Shown: positions 10,567 to 22,050 of the stretch, one piece after another
How the letters are laid out: each line of letters opens with the position of its first letter
Position numbering within the stretch: the stretch's first letter is position 1
Assembly: GCA_948567375.1 (NCBI GenBank)
Contig: OX419758.1
Coordinates: forward strand, 54,265,473 to 54,329,472
Direction of reading: 5' to 3'
DNA from: Lunularia cruciata
Lineage: Eukaryota; Streptophyta; Marchantiopsida; Lunulariales; Lunulariaceae
DNA length: 64,000 nucleotides
The notes under the pieces: model-generated
Told to the model about the DNA's origin: nothing
Databases searched by the model: none
Seen by the model: the letters and a program-made list of their open reading frames with translations, nothing else
Position numbers and translations under genes: made by a program

Positions 10567-13500
10567 ATGGCCCCAAAAGTGAGTAAGCAAAGTGCAAGGA
10601 GAGGATTTGCAGTGCATAGATTATATGTAGTGGTAAGCATCGATGTCTTAGTGAAGCTTCGTATCACCTTCCCGGCCTGGAACTAGAATTTTAGTTTTCC
10701 AAGTTTCATGGTAGAAATCACAGCAAGTGATTGCAAGGATGGGCCAAAGCACAAGGGGAAGGGAGAAAATCTGGCTTGATGGACTGAATTGGATTGGAGA
10801 ATAGTCTTGGGTAGAGAAGTAGGAGAGATAGGAGGTACCACCTTCTATTGGAAGTGTGATGCCTCAATAGAGACTGCCAAGGTGAGAAATTCTTTCAATC
10901 AACCTTGCACCAAGAATGGGTATAAGGTGGATAGCTATAGAGACCTTGAGAAGAGAGGGATTGTAAATGCAATGATGGCAATGTTCAAGCCGGAGCGAAC
11001 CACCTATGTCACGATGCAACAAGTGGTGTTCTTTCACCAAATGTATGCAGGAGAAGTAGTAGACTGGGCAAAATGTCTACATGAGCACATGGGGCAGATG
11101 ATTTTGAGTTGGAGGATGGACATGCCACCACATTACTTTGTGCCCTTCACAACTCATTTCTATTTTGGGCTTAATTTATTGATTTTAGAGGAGAGGAACT
11201 GAATGCAATCACACTTTTATCCAGATATGCGCAAGGAGGCGGATGCTAATGAACAATACTATATGGAGAGAGTGTGAGAAGGGGACGAGTACTACAAGAA
11301 CAGTGGGAAGGAGAGAATTGTAACAATTAACATCCCGAGGGCAAGGAAGAGAACTAAGCTTGAAAGTTGCCTGGTGGCAATACAACCACCAAAGATGCAA
11401 AAGATTAACCTGAAGGTAGTGGTGGTGAAAGCAAAGGAATTGACTCTAGAAGAAGAAGGGGAGTCCAAAGGAGGAATTGAGTCAAAGGGAGAAGCTTTGG
11501 GAGGAGAAGAAGAGTTCACACTACAAAGTGAAGAATCAAGTAGTGGCAATGAAGGCAAGGTGGAAATTCAGCAAACCCAAAGATGGAGTGTGTATACAAG
11601 GAAGCTTAGTCCATAGGTCTCCACTATCAAGCGAGGATGTGAGAAGAAGGAGGAAGAAGGAGTCTTGGCATGTCCAAGAATTGCTCGGGGAAAAGAAGTG
11701 TGCATGCAGTCAAGGTGGGGCCTAGTAAAGTCACCACAGAAGAGGAAGAGAGCTCGGATGAGGAAACCTTGAAGGTACAAAGATCATGACTTTGGGGTAA
11801 GGTGCCAGTAGGAGAGTTGCCTGTAGAGGAAGATGAAGTCTGGGCCGATGACAAAAAGTGCAACAGAGTAGAGTATCTATCAAAGGTTGTGTGTCTGTTG
11901 TTGTTGTTTCTATAGTAGAAGAAAGAAGAGATAGTGTAATACCAAGAGCTAGCCATATGCTCTAGATTTGAAAGTTGGTTTGGTATCATCTAGAATGATG
12001 TTACACATGATGGTCAAAATAGATCAGATAGAAGTATCACCAAAAGAGTACTTTTACTAATAAGGCAAAAACCAAAATAGACTTGAAAACCTTAGAACCA
12101 ATAGCTAGACATATGATTTAAAGGTGAGAATTGGTTTGGTAACATCTAGAAGGATGTTACACATGACGGACTAAATAGATCAGAAAGAGATATCACCAAA
12201 AGGGGACTTCTACTAATAGAGTAGGAACCGAAATATGCCTAAAATCTTTGAAGGCAATTTTGGATGCCTAAACAAATGAATTAGGCCTCAAAAATGTGCA
12301 GATTCATTCCCTAATGGAAGAATGGCTAGCCTTCCCTCCCCCTGCTTTGTCTCGTTGAGAGCTTTCCAATGGTACCTTAACCACATGATTTTGAGATTCC
12401 TACAGGAAGATTCCTTAAAATATTCCCTCTGGTCAAAGCTTGTTTGACCAACCAGATAGGACTTAGACCGACATGTCACACATCCAAGTAAGTAATCCAA
12501 GGGTAGAGCTTGATGACATGTCACCTATCTGTGTGCCTAATCCTATGGTGGAGCTTCCTTGGAGTAGATCCTCTTTGTCTATTTAATAAAGAGAAGGTGG
12601 TCCTTTGAGGCATCAAATTTTTGAGTGTGAACTCTGTGTTTTCTCTCTTCTCTTGTCCTCAGAGTATTACAGATGGCAAGTGCTAACCCCGACTTGCAAG
12701 ATGAGTTAGCAGTAGTAGAGAAGTGGAGTGCAAAAACCTCATTATTGAGAAGCAAGCTAACGAGAGTAGAGATCGGAGCCAAAAAACTTTGGGTGGAGGA
12801 GATTCTTTGGAGTAAGCATCTCGAAGCAACAAGGGAGGGTTTGGTGAAGTGTCACAAAGAAGCTAAGGAGAAGATGGCATTGGTAGAGGTGCTAAAGGGG
12901 GAACTTGCTGATGCACGAGTAGAATTAATACATTCAAAGGCAAGTGTAGCAATAATGGAGCAAGAGTTGTAGAGTCTAAAGGAGAAGGCCGTTAAGAAAG
13001 ATCAAGCCTGGCAGTGGGAGTTAGCAAAACATGGTAGTGAAGAAGATTGATTGCATGGATTGTTGAGGGTGGCGGAAGAACAAGTTGTAGTAAATTAACA
13101 AGAGAAGGAGACAATGAAGGCTAAGTTTGAGGCCAAATTATAGATGCATCAAAATGAATTGGAGGAAGAAATAAGGAAGGAGAAGCTTGATATAGTGGGG
13201 GAAGCCAATGATGTAGCAGGAGTGGTAAACAAGATAAAGGTGATGCTCAGCACAGAGGTCAAATAGAAATTGGAAGAAGCCAGGTTGCATGAGTTGAAGT
13301 TGTTGGTGTAGAAGACACAGAAGAGGAACACAAAGGACACAAAGCTAAATAATTTGTTAATTCATGTGCGAGAATGAGTAGATAGGAAAATGTTAGAAGA
13401 AGGAGACAATGTGTGTCTTAGATTAGATCTTGTTAAGACGGAGTTGGATAAACTTCATAGTGAAGTGTACGTAGTTAGAAGACCTGAAGTAAGTGAGGTA

Positions 13501-13725
13501 GGAGTTCAAGTGTGTTTGGACCCACTACTTGAAATATTAGAGAATGATGGGTCAGAGGCTAAAGAGTTAGGAAGATTACCCATGACCTCAATTGTAGGTT
13601 GTAGTGAAGAAATTGTAGAAGTAGAAGAATTTGGGGTAGAATTGAGTAGAACTAAAGAGGGAGAAATTCTCAAAAGAACATCGGGATTGGAAGCCAAAGT
13701 CAAAGTTGACATCGGATCGGATTAA
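10567..13725 (+). pseudogene. U3-encoded protein of alpha-B 3' LTR, broken and interrupted
   Basis: Same protein as in A. Start MAPKV at 10567. The 10789-11202 stretch is open for 137 codons and holds WTELDWRIVLGRE, FKPERTTYV, FFHQMYAG and HFYFGLNLL. An acidic segment follows (11430-11600), then the beta LTR insertion (11935-12671). After that the coiled coil continues (12673-13380; LQDELAVVEKWSAK, HVRERVDRK-like end) and the tail ends VDIGSD at 13721. Amino-acid blocks shared with A and C in one phase, despite much base change, suggest past coding constraint. Function unknown. Confidence 0.7.
11935..12671 (+). mobile_element. Beta solo LTR inside the 3' LTR of B
   Basis: TGTAATACCAAGAGC...GAGTATTACA, flanked by GATAG (11930-11934) and GATGG (12672-12676), a 5-bp target duplication with one mismatch. 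No beta PBS or internal sequence follows. Its U3 has two tandem copies of the ~172-bp beta unit, starting at 11935 and near 12100. Confidence 0.85.
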
Positions 13726-13841
13726 AAACAGATTGAGATATGAAGAGGCAAATATGAAGAGGTCCATTGTCATTTTGAATCTATAGGTAGGAAAAGTTGT
13801 TGTAGAATGGTATAGTTGTTAGCAACTATCGATTGCTCTAC

Positions 13842-13850
13842 TATTTAAAG
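13842..13850 (+). promoter_or_regulatory. Probable TATA box of alpha-B 3' LTR
   Basis: TATTTAAAGG, 674 bp before the LTR end, at the position of the sites in A and C. A conserved U5-side sequence including AATAAATAAAGC follows. Confidence 0.55.
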
Positions 13851-14516
13851 GAGGAATTTGCAGTATGATGTTGTTCAATGCTCATAATTTTGAGAATAAA
13901 TAAAGCAAAGTTCTGTGAAGCAATGCTCGTCGCTTGAGCTTAATTCCGAGTATCAACTTTATGTTTGTGTTTGTGAGTGTTTGGAGAATTTTGAAGTGCA
14001 TGTGTATGTTTGTTGGATGTTGGATTCTGCAACCTTAATCTTCATTCTATGTGTGTGATACTAAGTGAAGTGCACTTGGAGCAATACCTTGATAGATCTG
14101 AGAGGAATTGTAGTGTTGGTAGTATTCTAAAATTGTGAGTGTAGCATAGTGTTGATATGAAGTAATATTGATCAAGGAATTTGTGCCTTCAGTGGAGGGG
14201 TGGAACACAATTTTGAGGCCAAGTCATTTTGCAATGAAGTGCTATTTTTGGGAGAGACTGATTCATCACAATCAAGATTGTTTGGAAAGATTTTATGGAG
14301 TTGTGATTAAGTGTGACGTATTTGTGAGACAAGACTATGAACCTGTGCTTGTTACTCTCTTTTGGGTGTAGTTGCTACATGAGAGATTAAAGACGCAACC
14401 AAGAAGAACCAATTTGGTTACTTTGCTTTGTATTTCATCATTCTGACTAGCATCTCTATAAGAACAAACTTTACTTACTTGATTACCTCAAAAGTGATAT
14501 TTTCCGAGTTGTCACA

Positions 14517-15356
14517 ATAATGATGTGCAATGTTTAAAGGGTAACATTCTACAAGTAAGGATCTACCAAGTGCAATAGAGAATTTTTTTTGATTGGGAAA
14601 ATGTGAAAATTTTGAAGTCACAAATCTCCTGTGAGACAAATCCTCTTAGCCTCATGTCAGCTGGATGGAGCAACAAAACTATAGTGACTATTTTTAGTGG
14701 AGCAAAATCATTGGCAATTTTTTTCTCCAATTTTGACATGGGAAGTCTTCAAGAGGATGGTCATTAGGCAATTCCAAGTGATGAATCTTGCACTTATTGC
14801 ATGAGATTGATTGGCAGAATTAAGGCAGATTAGTTCAATGAGAATTTACATTTCCCAATTCTAGAATGCCACAATGTTGATTCCATACATACAAGAAAGT
14901 GAAGCTTTGGATCAGTTTATGAGAGGTTTGAAATCACACACCAAATTGGAAGTAACCATATGCAAATCCAAGCATCTTGAAGAAGCCATGCAAATGGTTT
15001 AGCGCTTTGATTCCTTGGTTACCATGAATTTTTCTTGACCTAGCCTCCATAGAACATGCAAATGCCCCAAGCACGGGGACAAGCCAACACTATGGAGATT
15101 TATGTTATCCAATGGAGACCACTTGGCATAGAGGACCACAAGTAGTTGTGTCAAAATAGTGGTTGCTTCTATTGTCACCAAATTGGACATCATATTGCTT
15201 AATGTTCACTTTGGAATGTATAACCTTGACAAGTTGCCCAAATGGAGCTTGAGGAGCATGATGATATGGGGAACAAAGATTTCCAATAGGAGATATCAAG
15301 CCACTTATTTGGAACCTAATTAGTTCCAATGGGATTGAAGGGTCAACCTATGCAAG
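14517..15356 (+). pseudogene. gag: Delta G3 gag and zinc knuckle, broken
   Basis: This matches G1 gag at 26180-27000: the leader to the capsid near 14560, a helix around 14930 (DQFMRGLKSHTKLEVT), then a CX2CX4H knuckle at 15164-15205 (CFYCHQIGHH, with a stop before the last Cys). Many stops. The G1-like sequence continues to the junction with LTR I at 15356. Confidence 0.65.
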
Positions 15357-16559
15357 TGTGACAACCCAATGTTGACATACTAATAGTATAATTTGTAAGA
15401 ATAGGTTGTTCCCTCAAGGAGACTGTTTGGAAATGGTTAGGATTGAAAGAAATGTGTCACTTTGTCACAATTTGTCTATTTTTATGTCTTTATCCTCTTA
15501 AGTAGAACAATTCTTAAAAGAGGAGGTATTCTATATTGTACCACCCCATGGTGACACAATATAGAAAAAGTCAACCAATCAAATCATATTCACAAAAGAT
15601 ATTCTATTAAGTTGGCTCCTATAGGTGATGGTCTAGTTTGTCTTGAAGGTCCTTTCCGTTGCAATTACCTATATCATATATACCACAATGTAAATGATAA
15701 TGTTCTACCCTTCCCAAAAGGCATTCCTCATTGTTATACTATAGGTTTTCATTAAAGATAGCACTTCACAATGCTCATAGCCCTTATGGCTAGTCAATGC
15801 ATAGCCTTGATTCTTCAAAATAGTGAGGGATCCAACATCTTAGTTAAGCTTGATTGCCATCTTGGACCTCATCATTTGCATTTTTATTTTGAATTCCTCT
15901 CCATTACTCCACTCAATGATCACAAAACATACACAATATTGACATTGATGCGCTAAGGATCATGGAGGTCCTCATTGCACCTTCTCTAATACAAAATCCA
16001 ATTCATATGCACAAAGGCAATTGCAAATGAGCCTACACAAATATGGACAATGAAATGACAAGGCTAGAAATTTCATAGGCTTGAACTTGTATCATGTCAA
16101 GTGATTCTTCTTACACCTTCTACTACAAAAAGATGGAGTGCATCTATAGTTGTGCAGTGTCACAATCCCCAAGTTAGCTCTCATCAAGACTAACCCTAAT
16201 GTACCTATTTTATCATACTAAATTTATGTTGTGATGGTGCTACCTCTAGAGTGTGCCTACAACATACTCTACCAATCACAAAACTCTAGCTAGACATCAA
16301 AAGAATGGTCCCAATGACATGACACTAGCAAAATTGTCTTACTCTACATGATTGTTGTCATCCCTTAGTTTATATGCACATTGTTGCACAAGAGTGGTGC
16401 CACCTCTCCAACATCTTGTCCTGGATGACATGCCATCATTGTGATGCTTGACTTTGATGGTCTCCTACCATAATGATGTTTGACTCTGATGACATGATGC
16501 TCTTGATGGTCATGACATGACAACTGCATCTTGAGGGTGACTTATTGTACATTTATACA

Positions 16560-19300
16560 CTTGTAATTACATGGTTGAAACTACTTCCTTGACCTTCTTG
16601 GCCTCCTTGATTCATCTCCTCCTTTGCATCTTTAGATCAGTTCATTCGTATGCTCATTATACTCCTCAAGTTCTTGGCTGACCTTGATCAAGACACTCTT
16701 AAATTTTTTCTTGCTTCCATAGCCTCTTATCCAATTTAGTCAATTGCTTGGTTGAATACTTCTTTGCCTCCAAAGCATGTATTTCCAACTTCAAATTCCA
16801 TAGTTTCACGTGATGACCCTAAGTCAAAGCTGCCACTTCTACTTGAGCCTTAAAGCAATTCATGATATCCTCCAGTACTAAGATTACTCATGTTTGCTCT
16901 TCATTCATTGCATCACGTATGGACTGCAATTCCATATCCATCTGTTGCTTGACCTACATGAAAATTATCTACTCATGTTTTCCATGATTACTTACAATTG
17001 TGGTCAATTCCTCAATGTGCATTTGGGCCTTTTCAACATCTATGTTGAGTGCCTACTTTTCCTTGAGAGATGCTACCTCCCCATCCCTAGCACTCAACTA
17101 CTCCTTGTGCTTCTCTTTCATCTCCTCCATATGACACTTGGACCTCCCCTTAATGGTTAGTAAGTTGGAGTCCAATTGGGAGACTTGTTATTGTATCTTG
17201 ATATCTCTTCCTTCATTAGGGCCATTTTTTCTTCCTTCTTGTGCAACTTCTCTTCCTAGGCCACCTTGTAATCCACAAATGGCTTCTCTTTTTAATATAA
17301 CCTACCTCATTGCTACAAGCTTAGCCTTGACTTGGCACAACTCCACTTAGTACCATTCCATCATGGCAATGTTATCCTTCTTCCACACCTTCTAGTTCAT
17401 TGACAAGGCATTGTGCTCTCCTCTTGCCCTTCATAGCTCCACATCCTTGCCTACAAGAGTAGTCTCCAATTCCCAAACTATTTCTCTACTCCTAGCTTCT
17501 CCCAAATAGCCCTATGAATTGATAGTGTAGAAACTTTATTGAGTGTTTTTTATCTATCATGGTTGGGTTAATCTCTTAGTAAGCAAGCAATAGGTCTTCC
17601 ATGGATTTTAGCACCAGCTCCAACATATGAATAATCTAGGTTGACAAGGGTGGGCAATTCATAGGGTAATTAAGTTCTAGATCCTCATAGGCTGGTGGGG
17701 CCAAATTGCATCTTGCCTCTTCTTATTGCAATGTTGAGGTCGCTTCCCTTTCCTTAGTAGTTGCCATGATCTTAGTAGCAACAAATGAAGCCAAAAGCAT
17801 TTCATCCAAGTCCAAGGATAATCATTTTCTTGGACCCTTACCCTTTTATTCACTTTAGAATCTCCTCCCATGCAATTATGATGGCATCATTTGGGCATTC
17901 TCAAGCACAAGTTCTTAGGTAGAGTCGCCACTTGTTGTTCTATTGAAAGTGAGGCAATCCAAATCCACATTGTCTTCAATCTTGGTGTGGAGGAGAGGTC
18001 TTATTTACCTACAACTAGGATATCAGGGTATTCTCCTCCTTGTCCACCATGCCTTCTCCTCTTCTTTGGTAGCGGATTGGTCTAGTACTCCCAACTCCAC
18101 CATGGCCATAAAGGTGGATTGTACCTCCATGCCCTACTCCACATTGCCTCCTTTGGTTTTGGAAGACAATTCTTTTAGAGAGAAAGAAGTTTCCCACTCA
18201 AGAGGTGCTACCTCCACAACTGGTGACAATTCCTTCTCCACACTAACTTGGTGTTCTTCTACAGGGGTAATTCCTTGTGTGTTATGGTCATTCCCACCTT
18301 ACTTTCCAATCCTATTTGCCCTTGGATTGGAGTTCTCTTCATCCAAAGATTCCACAACCTAGGGATTAGGCTGGTGTCTCTTTGCTATCTTGACCAATTG
18401 CTATGGTTCCCTTCTATTTGCTTGTGCTTGCTCTTGCAACCCTATTGATTGGCACTCTTCACTCTTCATCCAATCTTTTGATACTTGAGAAATGCATCTT
18501 TGTATTCCTTGGTCTCTTTTGCATGTTGGAGCTAAACTAAATAATATCCCCTAGGGTAGTAATGTGTTGGGAAGAATGATTGTTCTTCCTTCTTCAAAAG
18601 CCTCATCTAGATATAAAAGTGCAAGACAAATAGAGAGAGAAAAGTGCTACCTCAAGTGCAATGATAAAACACCTTTGTCCAATCCATGGGTCTTCCTTCA
18701 TGTAACAATTGGAAGAAGGTGGAATACCTATTGTTGGTGTAAGTTGTCTTTGTTGATTTAAACAGCTTCGTGAGCAAGGTCATTGTGGTATGCCTGGAAG
18801 GTTATTGTACCCATTCACTTTACTGCAATTCCTTGTCTTGGCATACTTAAACAAGGCTTCAAATTTCCTTGTCATCTCCTCCATTGGCCACTCTTGGTTG
18901 AGGTACATTGTTCCAAGAGTAGAGTTGGACCCAAGAACCTACTACTATTGCTCCTACATCCAAGCAAACATATTGCCGTGCAAGTCGGTGAAGTTTGGAT
19001 TCTTCTTCTCTTTAATCTCCAACACCACTAGGAGATAAGTAAAGTCCTAAATCAATAGCAATAATTATAAATGCTAAGAATTTAGAAACTTCATGTAGTA
19101 GTCATGCACTCATTTCTCCACTCTAAGAGAATGGAAGGCAACTACAACTATAGCCCTCTTCTTTTGTGGAGACATTGTAGTGCCCAACGCTTCAAGTCTC
19201 AATTCATACAATTGCCTTTGCACTCTATTGCTCCTTGTCATTTTTTCACATAGTCTCTTGTGTTAAACATCAAGACTAAAGACTATTTCCAACAAGGTCA
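16560..19300 (-). pseudogene. U3-encoded protein of diverged alpha LTR I
   Basis: The minus-strand reading is heavily broken. Near 18780-18560 it shows FKSTKTTY, then FFQLLHEGRPMDWTKVFYH, then HFYI and LLKKEE. These match in order and spacing the A/B core (FKPERTTYV, FFHQ..AG..., WAKWFHH, HFYFGLNLLTKEE). Downstream (18500-17650) is acidic and Glu-rich sequence; 17500-16560 is coiled-coil-like (EKLHKKEEKMALMKEE, SARDGEVASLKEK). So the domain order is the same as in A-C. Function unknown. Confidence 0.6.
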
Positions 19301-19568
19301 CCTTATACATGTCAATGAATTGCCTCGTGAACATTGGAGCTAGTGTAAATTCAATTGATTGAAACTTACCTCCTCCCAAGATGAGATGTTTCAACTTTCA
19401 AATGGCCCACTTTTTATTTTAGCAATCATCATTGGTGAAACATCATTGTTCCCATATGTGTGAAGTGGCATAAGGAACTATGGCAACCAAAACTGTTTCT
19501 TCATCCTACATGGCAGCAATTGCTCATGGGAAGTCAAACCACTAAAGATTGATTGCCAAATATTGACA

Positions 19569-19986
19569 TGTGAGCTGGCTTGCTCTAACTCAAGATGAAC
19601 ATCTCATGCTTATAAATATCACACACCATGGACTACAAAGGCAAGAAACCCCAACTCCATCACACTTTTCCAAGGCTAGAACTCCAAGACTCAAAACATT
19701 GCTCATTAGAGAACTCAATGAGAGAGAGATAGTTGCAAATGAAAGGATGATAAGGCTTGTGGGCCAAATAGCTCTCAACTCCCTCCTCAAAGTCAAATAA
19801 TTAAGAATAATACCAAGTCAATATAGTAAAAGATAAAAATAATAGTGCTCACTGTTTTCCCTTCCTCTAGCTGATCATGACTAATATAGAAGCTTATCTA
19901 AACTCTATATAGATAATATTTCTCCACTACTTGCAATACCAAATGTAATATCCCTATAGAGTATACATGTACCAATGTGTGTTATA
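19569..19986 (-). mobile_element. Short gamma solo LTR inside LTR I
   Basis: On the plus strand it reads TGTGAGCTGGCTTG...TGTGTGTTATA, the reverse of a gamma LTR, with about 270 bp missing internally compared with the 690-bp copies. It is flanked by perfect GACA at 19565-19568 and 19987-19990, a 4-bp target duplication. Confidence 0.8.
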
Positions 19987-20252
19987 GACATGTCAATCTG
20001 TACTCATGATCATGATAGTGTTTGTGGTATCATGGTCAGGATTGTCATTGTTATTGTGGTCTTAGGACAACCTCATTCCAACAATATCTTCTCCTAGTGT
20101 TGATTGCACATTTAATGTATTTTTTTGGGTGATTGGGGTATAAGCCCTAAGTCCTATTTTCTAACTTTATTCTAATCTAGTTACTTAACTAATTGCAAGG
20201 AAAAAACAAGAAAATCTATATAAGGAGATGTAAAGTGGGCTACTAGAACAAG

Positions 20253-20640
20253 TTTGATTCACTTGCAAAGTATGATATCCAATTGTGGTTGTAAAATATC
20301 TTGGTCGACTTTAGGACTTGTGAGAACTACATGTCCATGTAATTAACAAAGGAATAAGATGTTGATAAAAGCTTGTATTAGGCAAGAAATTGATGATGGT
20401 GGATGGTAGAAAGTATCTGCATTCCGAACCTCACAACCTATTGCATTCAAAATTAGTAAAGAGTATTCCAAGTTCATAAGATTTGTAGTCACACCTTTAC
20501 TCTATGATATCATTCTAGGTCTTCCTTGGCTTGAACATCATAAGGTTCAATTTGATTGGACTTGATGCCAAATTCAAGTACAACAAGAAGGTAAGAATTA
20601 CTGATTAGATTGTTTGGCATCTTTGAGTTAGACATCTAAA
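20253..20640 (+). pseudogene. Delta G3 protease, broken
   Basis: This continues G3 after LTR I. It corresponds to G1 27015-27400: the region of the catalytic Asp (VDF-like, near 20308), then the conserved end where FVVTPLLYDIILGLPWLEHH can be read at 20485-20540. Stops and indels throughout. Confidence 0.65.
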
Positions 20641-21056
20641 CATACTCAATCCCAAGATGGGAAATTTGTCAATATAGTAGTTATAGAGTAAGCTTTGGAG
20701 GAAGATATTCTTATTTTTGTAGGGTGGATCAAACTTGTTGCACATAGAGACTTTGATGAGGATCAAAAGCCAATGGTTGATCAAATAGTTCAAGAGTTTG
20801 CAGATGTGTTTCTAGATGATCTTTTAAAAAGAATACCCTTAATTGAGGTATGCCTTTCAAGATCAAACAATTGCTCAAGAGTACTCCAATGAACAGACCA
20901 ATCTATTGACTCTCACCAAAGGAGTTAGAGGAACTTTGAACTACATTGACCAAGTTATTAGAGAAGGATTTCATACAATATAGTACATTCTACGGGGAGC
21001 ACTAATACTCTTTGTACCAAAGAAGGATGGAGAGCTTCAATTTTTGTATTGACTAC
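20641..21056 (+). pseudogene. Delta G3 PR-RT linker and RT fingers, truncated
   Basis: Linker (20695-20892, EFADVFLDDL), then the start of RT up to VPKKDGE and the C-I-D-Y-like site near 21050. G1 continues with YRG at this point, but G3 loses similarity after 21056. The rest of pol is missing. Confidence 0.65.
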
Positions 21057-21347
21057 TATCTTGGAGTGCAAGTCTGCAATCCTTCTACGGGAATCTTTAG
21101 GTGTGAACCCATCTATGAGAAGTCCCAACTAAGGACTGTAATTAGGAATCAATAGTACTCCATCAAGTTAGATTAGAATTATCTGAGAAAACATCTAACA
21201 AACTAGATAGAGGTAGCATGAAAAGGGATGGTGGCCAAATGTTAGCGTAACAATTAGGGCCAAAGTAACATTTGTTTTAGGTTTAGCATAGATATTTAAG
21301 AGAGATAGAACTTCATAGGTGGGGGGTTTTTAGTTTCTATCTTGAAC
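21057..21347. other. Unassigned 291-bp stretch
   Basis: No similarity to any other part of the window was recognised, and no coding potential was seen. It contains GATATTTAAGAGAG at 21288 and a G-run, so it could be an LTR end, but this is not supported. It lies between the broken RT of G3 and the 3' LTR of F. Confidence 0.4.
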
Positions 21348-22038
21348 TATGAGCCGGCCTATCTCTCACTCAAGATGAACCTCTTATGGCTATTATGGTA
21401 TTGTACCATCGACTAAGAAGATAAAGAACCCCAACTCCATCATACTCCTCCAAGGCTAACACTCTAAGACTCAAGATATTGCTCACTAGAGAACTCAATG
21501 AGAGAGAGATAGTTGCAAAAGAAAGGATGACTAATATCTCCTCACTCTTAATTTATATACTTATGAAATAGTTACAAACCAAAGTTACTAATTACTAGAG
21601 TAACTCAAGTTACTAAGCTAAAAGTCAAATAATGTCAAAAAGCTAAAGGAATATCCATACTCATGGGGATATTCTCCTAAGCATGTAGTATTATCCTGCT
21701 CCAACCACTAAGTCAAGGATTCATTCACATGGGCTATCCTTGGACTATAAAAGAATCCAAAACAAAAAGGCTTGTGGGTCCAAGAGTTCTCAACTCTTTC
21801 CTCAAAGCCAAACACCTAGGAATAATACCAAATCAACACATTAGAATCCAAAATAGTGGAGCTCATCTTTTCTACTTCCTCTAAAGTAAGATCCCCTCTA
21901 TCTTAACTATGACTAACTTTAGCTAATCATGACTAAGGTAGAACCATCCTTTATCTCTATTGAAATAATATCTCTCAAGCATTTGTAAAATCAAACTAAA
22001 TATCACAATAACACACACATGCACTAATGGATATTATA
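21348..22038 (-). repeat. 3' LTR of gamma element F
   Basis: On the plus strand it reads TATGAGCCGGCC... to ...GGATATTATA, colinear with the 5' LTR at 34197-34885. Termini have decayed (TG to TA at both ends when read on the plus strand). It directly follows the purine tract on the minus strand. Confidence 0.85.
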
Positions 22039-22050
22039 TTTACCCCCAAA
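22039..22050 (-). other. Polypurine tract of F
   Basis: The minus strand reads TTTGGGGGTAAA directly before the 3' LTR start. The same position in the sister fragment at 35105-35116 reads CCAGAGGTAAA. Confidence 0.7.

Larger units (their letters stand above)
1..14516 (+). mobile_element. Alpha-family Ty3/Gypsy element, copy B (5' end outside window)
   Basis: The order is end of 5' LTR (1-392), tRNA-Asp PBS, gag with zinc knuckles, protease, [solo LTR A inserted], RT with FIDD, RNase H, integrase, purine tract and 3' LTR from 10012. PR-RT-RH-INT order is Ty3/Gypsy. tRNA-Asp priming, the FIDD box and the lack of a chromodomain fit the Athila/Tat branch. Residues 1-392 look closer to the 3' LTR end at 14120-14516 than to LTR A, so 1-392 is B's own 5' LTR. 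Every coding domain carries stops or frameshifts. B sits in delta element G3, whose left part must lie before the window. Confidence 0.85.
10012..14516 (+). repeat. 3' LTR of alpha element B (giant, with coding U3)
   Basis: It runs TGTGGTACCCACATTTTT...GAGTTGTCACA. It is 4505 bp long because a 737-bp beta solo LTR sits inside; without it, about 3.76 kb, like A and C. It is followed by ATAAT and then delta gag leader sequence, the site into which B inserted. The matching left target copy is outside the window. Confidence 0.85.
15357..20247 (-). mobile_element. Diverged alpha-type solo LTR I, antisense
   Basis: Read on the minus strand it begins TCTAGTAGCCCAC (compare TGTGGTACCCAC) at 20247 and ends GGGTTGTCACA at 15357, like the alpha LTRs. 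The last 65 bp align loosely with alpha ends (GGGAAC..., TTAC, ATTA, then GGGTTGTCACA). The delta protease reading runs up to each side. Flanks are GCAAG (15352-15356) and ACAAG (20248-20252). Length is 4.9 kb, including a 418-bp gamma LTR. It encodes the alpha U3 protein on the same minus strand. The first bases have decayed, so the start is approximate. Confidence 0.7.
14517..21056 (+). mobile_element. Delta Ty3/Gypsy chromovirus fragment G3
   Basis: Delta gag (14517-15356) and protease plus early RT (20253-21056) are co-linear with G1 and G2 but separated by solo LTR I. Its 5' LTR and leader are absent here because alpha element B entered at 14517. It ends in the RT fingers at about 21056, where similarity to G1 stops. 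Confidence 0.75.

Noticed and set aside
16894..18448. Several plus-strand open readings of 60-140 codons
   Set aside because: They are antisense to the Glu/Lys-rich U3 protein of LTR I; composition explains them.
20214..20224. TATATAAGG-like site suggesting LTR I reads on the plus strand
   Set aside because: It lies about 25 bp from the LTR edge, while terminal sequence and the protein core both support the minus orientation.
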